DNA of 10,282 bases from Acidiferrobacterales bacterium (lineage in GTDB: Bacteria > Pseudomonadota > Gammaproteobacteria > Acidiferrobacterales > Sulfurifustaceae). The stretch is taken from NCBI GenBank assembly GCA_015492195.1, contig WGFP01000136.1, positions 1 through 10,282 on the forward strand. The letters run 5' to 3'. The notes under the pieces are model-generated. The model saw nothing but the letters and a program-made list of their open reading frames with translations, ran no database searches and was not told the DNA's origin. The translations under genes and the position numbers were made by a program. Shown here one piece after another: positions 7,009 to 10,282 of this stretch (positions within the stretch are counted from its first letter, which is position 1; each line of letters opens with the position of its first letter).

Positions 7009-7139
7009 ATCCGCAGATTACGCCGATTAACGCAGATAATTCTTCAACTTACATAATGTTCAATGTTCACCTGACGGGTGAATGGCAGTAATTACATAAC
7101 TTTCTGTTTAATCTGTGTAAATCTGCGCAATCTGTGGAT
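7009..7139. repeat. MITE-like inverted repeat, family B (three ~10-bp units per arm)
   Basis: The left arm (7009-7038) and right arm (7110-7139) are complementary at 24 of 30 positions. The left arm is a series of related units, CGCAGATTA (7012-7020), CGCCGATTAA (7021-7030) and CGCAGATAA (7031-7039); the right arm is TTAATCTGTG (7108-7117), TAAATCTGCG (7118-7127) and CAATCTGTGG (7128-7137). The central spacer contains a perfect hairpin TTCACC-TGACG-GGTGAA (7066-7082). It lies in the kdsB/phosphatase gap. Sequences like CGCAGATTA...AATCTGTG are, from memory, dispersed in many unrelated bacterial genomes, but this could not be checked here. Confidence 0.88.
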
Positions 7140-7164
7140 AACTGCCGAATTTAGGTTAACTGCT

Positions 7165-7929
7165 TTACCCTTTGTTTTCCTTTTTCCTGAAAATTTCACG
7201 CACCCGCTCCAGATCCGCCGGCGTATCCACACTCGCCTCCGGCGCCCTCACCCCGGACACCTCCGGTGTCAATCGATACACGATAATGCGTTCGCCGTGG
7301 CAGAGCACGCGTAACTGCTCCAGTCGTTCCGCCTGTTCCAACGGGCAAGGCGGCCACGTCACATAGCGTGCGATAAAACCGGCGCGATAGGCATAAATAC
7401 CTATGTGCCGAAAACTATCGCCGGGCGATGCGTCCACCAGTCGTGGTTTCGATATCGGGGCGCGGCTGAAATCCAAGGCATACCCGTTTTGATCGCACAT
7501 GACCTTGACCGTATTCGGATCGTCAAGCTCGGATTCGTCCGCGATCGGCTGGCAGGCCGTGGCCATGACCGCGTCGCCGTGGAGGCGCAAAGTTTCCGCG
7601 ACCTGATCGATCAGTTCCGGCGGCATCAGGGGCTCGTCCCCTTGCAGATTGACCACAATCTCGTCATCCGCCAACCCAAGCTGCTTGACCGCTTCGGCAA
7701 TGCGTTCGGTGCCGGAGCGGTGACTGGTCGAGGTCATGCATACCGGCGCACCAAACGCCTCGGCGGCCTTGCGAATGTGCTCGTCGTCGGTCGCCACCGT
7801 GACAGCGCCCGCACCGCTTTGTTGCGCGCATTCGTAAACCCGCTGGATCAGGGGTTTGCCGCAGATGTCCGCCAGGGGTTTGCCGGGAAGACGCGTCGAG
7901 GCATAACGAACCGGAATAATGACACGCAT
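7165..7929 (-). CDS. kdsB: 3-deoxy-manno-octulosonate cytidylyltransferase (CMP-Kdo synthetase)
   Basis: Predicted 254 residues, the normal length. The N-terminal nucleotide-binding signature IIPVRYASTRLPGKPL is intact (R8, K17 contact CTP), followed by ATDDE (46-50), SGTERIAEA (72-80) and the magnesium-binding NLQGDEPL (94-101, D98), and HIGIYAYR further on. KdsB couples CTP and Kdo to give CMP-Kdo, the activated sugar added to lipid A by Kdo transferases; it works in the cytosol. It is followed leftward by the tyrosine phosphatase gene and preceded by the YcaR-like gene, the E. coli ycaR-kdsB order. The 158-nt gap before it is mostly occupied by a family A repeat element. No strong ribosome-binding sequence is seen before the ATG at 7929, but the start matches the family exactly. 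Confidence 0.97.
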   Translation of the reverse strand: MRVIIPVRYASTRLPGKPLADICGKPLIQRVYECAQQSGAGAVTVATDDEHIRKAAEAFGAPVCMTSTSHRSGTERIAEAVKQLGLADDEIVVNLQGDEPLMPPELIDQVAETLRLHGDAVMATACQPIADESELDDPNTVKVMCDQNGYALDFSRAPISKPRLVDASPGDSFRHIGIYAYRAGFIARYVTWPPCPLEQAERLEQLRVLCHGERIIVYRLTPEVSGVRAPEASVDTPADLERVREIFRKKENKG

Positions 7930-7956
7930 AAATTAAGGAAGGTCGATTAAATGAGT

Positions 7957-8040
7957 TTTTGACGCAAAGACGCGGAGACGCAGAGGTTATTCTGTTCGTT
8001 ATCCATGAATTTCCTTGGCGTCTTTGCGCCTTTGCGTCGA
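7957..8040. repeat. MITE-like inverted repeat, family A copy 2 (three 8-bp units per arm)
   Basis: The left arm has octamers ACGCAAAG (7962-7969), ACGCGGAG (7970-7977) and ACGCAGAG (7978-7985); the right arm has CTTGGCGT (8014-8021), CTTTGCGC (8022-8029) and CTTTGCGT (8030-8037). The arms 7961-7981 and 8018-8038 pair at 18 of 21 positions. Its left-arm core (7962-7981) matches copy 1 (518-537) at 19 of 20 bases, while the centre (28 nt against 53 nt) is unrelated. It lies inside the YcaR-to-kdsB gap of an otherwise compact operon. No target-site duplication is obvious. Confidence 0.9.
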
Positions 8041-8087
8041 ATAATCATATCAATCAGAACTTCCCTTAGGTAAACGTTCAGGGCCCG

Positions 8088-8267
8088 CTATTTAAGTTCG
8101 TCGTCGGAGACAGGCCGTGCCTCGTCTTCCAACATGACGGGTATGTCATCGCGAATCGGATAGGCGAGGCGGTCCGCCTTGCAGATCAGTTCCGACTTCT
8201 TTTTGTCATAGATAAGCGGGCCCTTGCACGACGGGCACACCAGAATGTCGAGTAATTTTTTATCCAT
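8088..8267 (-). CDS. ycaR: YcaR/Trm112-like small zinc-ribbon protein (UPF0434)
   Basis: A 59-residue frame reading MDKKLLDILVCPSCKGPL at the N-terminus and ending SDDELK. Seen: C11-P-S-C14 and C29, then the family hallmark RLAYPIRDDIPVMLEDEAR (33-51). UPF0434 proteins resemble the C-terminal half of eukaryotic and archaeal Trm112, a zinc-binding activator of methyltransferases; the bacterial role is not established. Three cysteines rather than four is, from memory, usual for bacterial members. The ATG at 8267 overlaps the lpxK stop by 8 nt and has AGAAGGA shortly upstream inside lpxK, so the two are probably translationally coupled. Its place between lpxK and kdsB is the same as in E. coli (apart from ycaQ) and Pseudomonas. 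Confidence 0.95.
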   Translation of the reverse strand: MDKKLLDILVCPSCKGPLIYDKKKSELICKADRLAYPIRDDIPVMLEDEARPVSDDELK

Positions 8268-9264
8268 GCACTTTTTCCTTCTCCCTCCGGGGGGTTTTCT
8301 TCATTCGCTGCAAAACCAATTCACCCAGCCGCGGATCCACCCTGGCTTCCACCGCCAGGTACCAGGCGCGCGGAATGGAAAAACACTCACATTTTACCGC
8401 ATCCTTCTGAGTCATGATGATTTCGTAATCATCTCCGAAATCCAGGTCCTTTTCACGAAAACGATGGTGATCCGGGAAGGGATGCTCAATGACCTGTAAC
8501 CCCAGTCCCCGCAACTGATCAAAAAATCGTGCAGGATGGCCGATGCCGGCCACGGCATGCACGGGCCGGCCGCGAAAGACGTCCGCCGAAACCGTTCGAT
8601 CCGGCGCATCCAGGCGGTGAAACCCCGCCTCCTCCAGCCTCATGCCCCATCCGTTGGGCGGCGGCGTGCCTTGAGTCACGCATGCATCCACGCTGCGAAG
8701 ACGGCTTATTGGTTCGCGCAACGGTCCGGCCGGCAAACAACGGCCGTTCCCGAAACGCCGGCTGCCGTCAATCACGGCGATTTCCACGTCGCGCCCCAGA
8801 CGGTAATGCTGCAACCCGTCGTCACTGACGATAACGTCGCAGCCATGCTCGCGCACCAACCTGCGTGCGGCGCGCACGCGATCAGCGCCGGCCATAACCG
8901 GGGCGGCGCTCAGGCGGGCGAGCAGCAACGGCTCGTCACCCACCTGTCCCGGATCGGAATCCGCGTGAACGAGTACCGGCCAATCCTGCACGTTTCCGCC
9001 GTAACCGCGGGTGACAATCCCGGGACGATATCCCTTTTCTAGAAGGAAGCCGACGAGCCACAACACCAACGGGGTCTTGCCCGTGCCCCCGACCGTGATG
9101 TTGCCGACCACGATGACCGGGACCGGCAATTGAACGCTGTGAAGGATTTGTAACCGGTAAAGCCGACGCCGAAGCAATACCAATACACAAAAGATCCAAC
9201 TCACCGGCAGCAGCGCCAGACTGATAAGGCTTTTTTTATACCAGTGGTATTCTATCCCATACAT
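8260..9264 (-). CDS. lpxK: Tetraacyldisaccharide 4'-kinase LpxK
   Basis: Predicted 334 residues, the family length. An N-terminal hydrophobic helix (about 12-31) anchors it to the cytosolic face of the inner membrane. The P-loop GNITVGGTGKT (54-64) binds ATP, TRGYGG (85-90) follows, and SDDGLQHYRL (147-156) holds the catalytic Asp/His region. LpxK phosphorylates the 4' position of the lipid A disaccharide to give lipid IVA, just before Kdo is added. The ATG at 9264 gives the usual start (xWY..S...L.P.S); the ribosome-binding sequence before it is weak. It is 32 nt after msbA and overlaps the YcaR-like gene by 8 nt, so a single transcript from msbA is likely. This msbA-lpxK arrangement is the enterobacterial one; Pseudomonas has exbD/exbB at this place. 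Confidence 0.97.
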   Translation of the reverse strand: MYGIEYHWYKKSLISLALLPVSWIFCVLVLLRRRLYRLQILHSVQLPVPVIVVGNITVGGTGKTPLVLWLVGFLLEKGYRPGIVTRGYGGNVQDWPVLVHADSDPGQVGDEPLLLARLSAAPVMAGADRVRAARRLVREHGCDVIVSDDGLQHYRLGRDVEIAVIDGSRRFGNGRCLPAGPLREPISRLRSVDACVTQGTPPPNGWGMRLEEAGFHRLDAPDRTVSADVFRGRPVHAVAGIGHPARFFDQLRGLGLQVIEHPFPDHHRFREKDLDFGDDYEIIMTQKDAVKCECFSIPRAWYLAVEARVDPRLGELVLQRMKKTPRREKEKVHG

Positions 9265-9296
9265 TTATTTTGCATGCCCGCCGACGCCCTATCCTT

Positions 9297-10282
9297 TTAT
9301 ATATTCACCGAGGCGTCATTAAACTGAATGCGATAAAGCCCCGCGTAAACCCCGTTACGGGCCAGCAGTTCCTTGTGGTTGCCGCTTTCAACCACCCTCC
9401 CCTGGGCCAACACCACGATGCGATCGGCGTGCTCGACCGTCGAAAGACGGTGGGCGATCACCAGCGTCGTGCGGTTCTCCATGAGCTTCTGCATGGCGGC
9501 CTGTACATAACGTTCCGACTCCGAGTCCAGCGACGAGGTCGCCTCATCCAATATCAAGATGGGCGCATTTTTATAAAGGGCGCGGGCGATCGCGATCCGC
9601 TGACGCTGACCGCCGGAAAGACGCAAGCCCTTTTCGCCCACCTGGGTATCCAACCCCTCGGGCAACGCGTTCACGAACTCGAGGACATGCGCCGCGCGCG
9701 CGGCCTCCTCGAGGCGCGCCTCATCAATCTTTCCTTTCCGGCCGTAGGCGATGTTATTGCGGATGCTGTCATTGAACAGCAGGGTCTCCTGACCGACGAG
9801 TGCGATGTGGCCGCGAAGATTGGCGAGCACCAGGTCGTTTATGTTGACACCGTCGAGCAGAATTTCACCCTGGGTCGCGCGGTAAAACCGCGGGAACAGG
9901 CTGACGACGGTGGTCTTGCCGCTGCCGGAGGCGCCGACCAATGCCAGCGTCTGACCGGGCTCGATGGAAAATGAAACGTCATGCAAAACGTCGGCGTGAG
10001 AAATCGGATAACGAAATCCGACACGGCGGTACTCAATGCGGCCTTTTACCTTTTCAAGCGTGACCGTGCCGTCGTCCTTCTCCGGGGCCTCATCGAGCAC
10101 GCCGAAGACACTGCTCGCCGCGGCCAGCCCCATCTGAATTACTTCGTTGATTCTGGCGAGCTGTTTTGACGGCCCCATCATCCAGGCAACGGCGGCAATG
10201 TAGGAAACAAAACCGCCGGCCGAGATCTCATCCGACACCAGCGCGATGTAGATCACAAGCGCCAGGGCCACCGCCGCGAGGA
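9297..10282 (-). CDS. msbA: Lipid A export ATP-binding/permease protein MsbA, 5' end missing
   Basis: The frame runs off the right edge; 327 residues are visible of a usual 580 or so. The first part holds the last membrane helices of the transporter domain (LAAVALALVIYIALV and GGFVSYIAAVAWMM). The ABC domain follows with Walker A GASGSGKTT (fragment residues 116-124), Q-loop VGQETLLFND, signature LSGGQRQR (221-228), Walker B ILILDEA (241-247) and H-loop AHRLST (H277). This is a half-transporter that works as a homodimer in the inner membrane, flipping core-lipid A from the inner to the outer leaflet. Sequence alone cannot fully separate MsbA from other lipid ABC exporters, but the gene next to lpxK is nearly always msbA. 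The true start is outside the window. Confidence 0.94.
   Translation of the reverse strand, partial: LAAVALALVIYIALVSDEISAGGFVSYIAAVAWMMGPSKQLARINEVIQMGLAAASSVFGVLDEAPEKDDGTVTLEKVKGRIEYRRVGFRYPISHADVLHDVSFSIEPGQTLALVGASGSGKTTVVSLFPRFYRATQGEILLDGVNINDLVLANLRGHIALVGQETLLFNDSIRNNIAYGRKGKIDEARLEEAARAAHVLEFVNALPEGLDTQVGEKGLRLSGGQRQRIAIARALYKNAPILILDEATSSLDSESERYVQAAMQKLMENRTTLVIAHRLSTVEHADRIVVLAQGRVVESGNHKELLARNGVYAGLYRIQFNDASVNI

Noticed and set aside
7078..7314. A short frame whose translation includes ICVNLRNLWIT
   Set aside because: It reads through the right arm of the family B repeat and into kdsB antisense. Repeats of this kind often give spurious hypothetical proteins.

Overview
The window is a stretch of ordinary housekeeping chromosome from a Gram-negative bacterium, almost certainly a gammaproteobacterium or a close relative. 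The evidence is gene content and order: YceF-type maf, an S49 peptidase, a small Rieske protein, a HAD phosphatase and rluC lie next to rne, and this is followed by a lipid A/Kdo block (msbA, lpxK, a YcaR-like gene, kdsB). This resembles the E. coli msbA-lpxK-ycaR-kdsB cluster joined to the Pseudomonas-type rne / phosphatase / kdsB neighbourhood. GC content looks moderately high by eye but was not computed. The species cannot be named from the sequence.

Layout. (1) 1-505 (+): 3' part of a Maf/YceF nucleotide pyrophosphatase. (2) 627-3672 (-): a probable four-gene operon read leftward, rluC > HAD phosphatase > Rieske protein > S49 peptidase, with 11-nt and 13-nt gene overlaps suggesting translational coupling. 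(3) 3673-4052: divergent rluC/rne intergenic region of 380 nt, rich in palindromes and hairpins, and a good candidate for an rne autoregulatory leader. (4) 4053-6395 (+): rne, with a complete catalytic half and a short, basic, low-complexity tail carrying a probable membrane-binding helix. (5) 6474-10282 (-): msbA (cut by the window edge) > lpxK > YcaR/Trm112-like > kdsB > low-molecular-weight protein tyrosine phosphatase, read leftward and converging on rne at a hairpin-rich gap.

How the genes work together. KdsB activates Kdo, LpxK phosphorylates lipid A, and MsbA flips core-lipid A across the inner membrane, so the right half supplies inner-core lipopolysaccharide. The left half centres on RNA metabolism (RNase E, the 23S pseudouridine synthase RluC) and housekeeping enzymes that clean up nucleotides, phosphates and membrane proteins.

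The least expected structure is in the intergenic gaps. Three MITE-like inverted repeats occur here (512-624, 7009-7139, 7957-8040). Two belong to one family, in which each arm is three tandem 8-bp units (about ACGCAAAG). The third is a different family with the same plan, three units of about 10 bp (about CGCAGATTAA) per arm. No new multi-gene system, CRISPR array, tRNA, rRNA or insertion sequence was seen.
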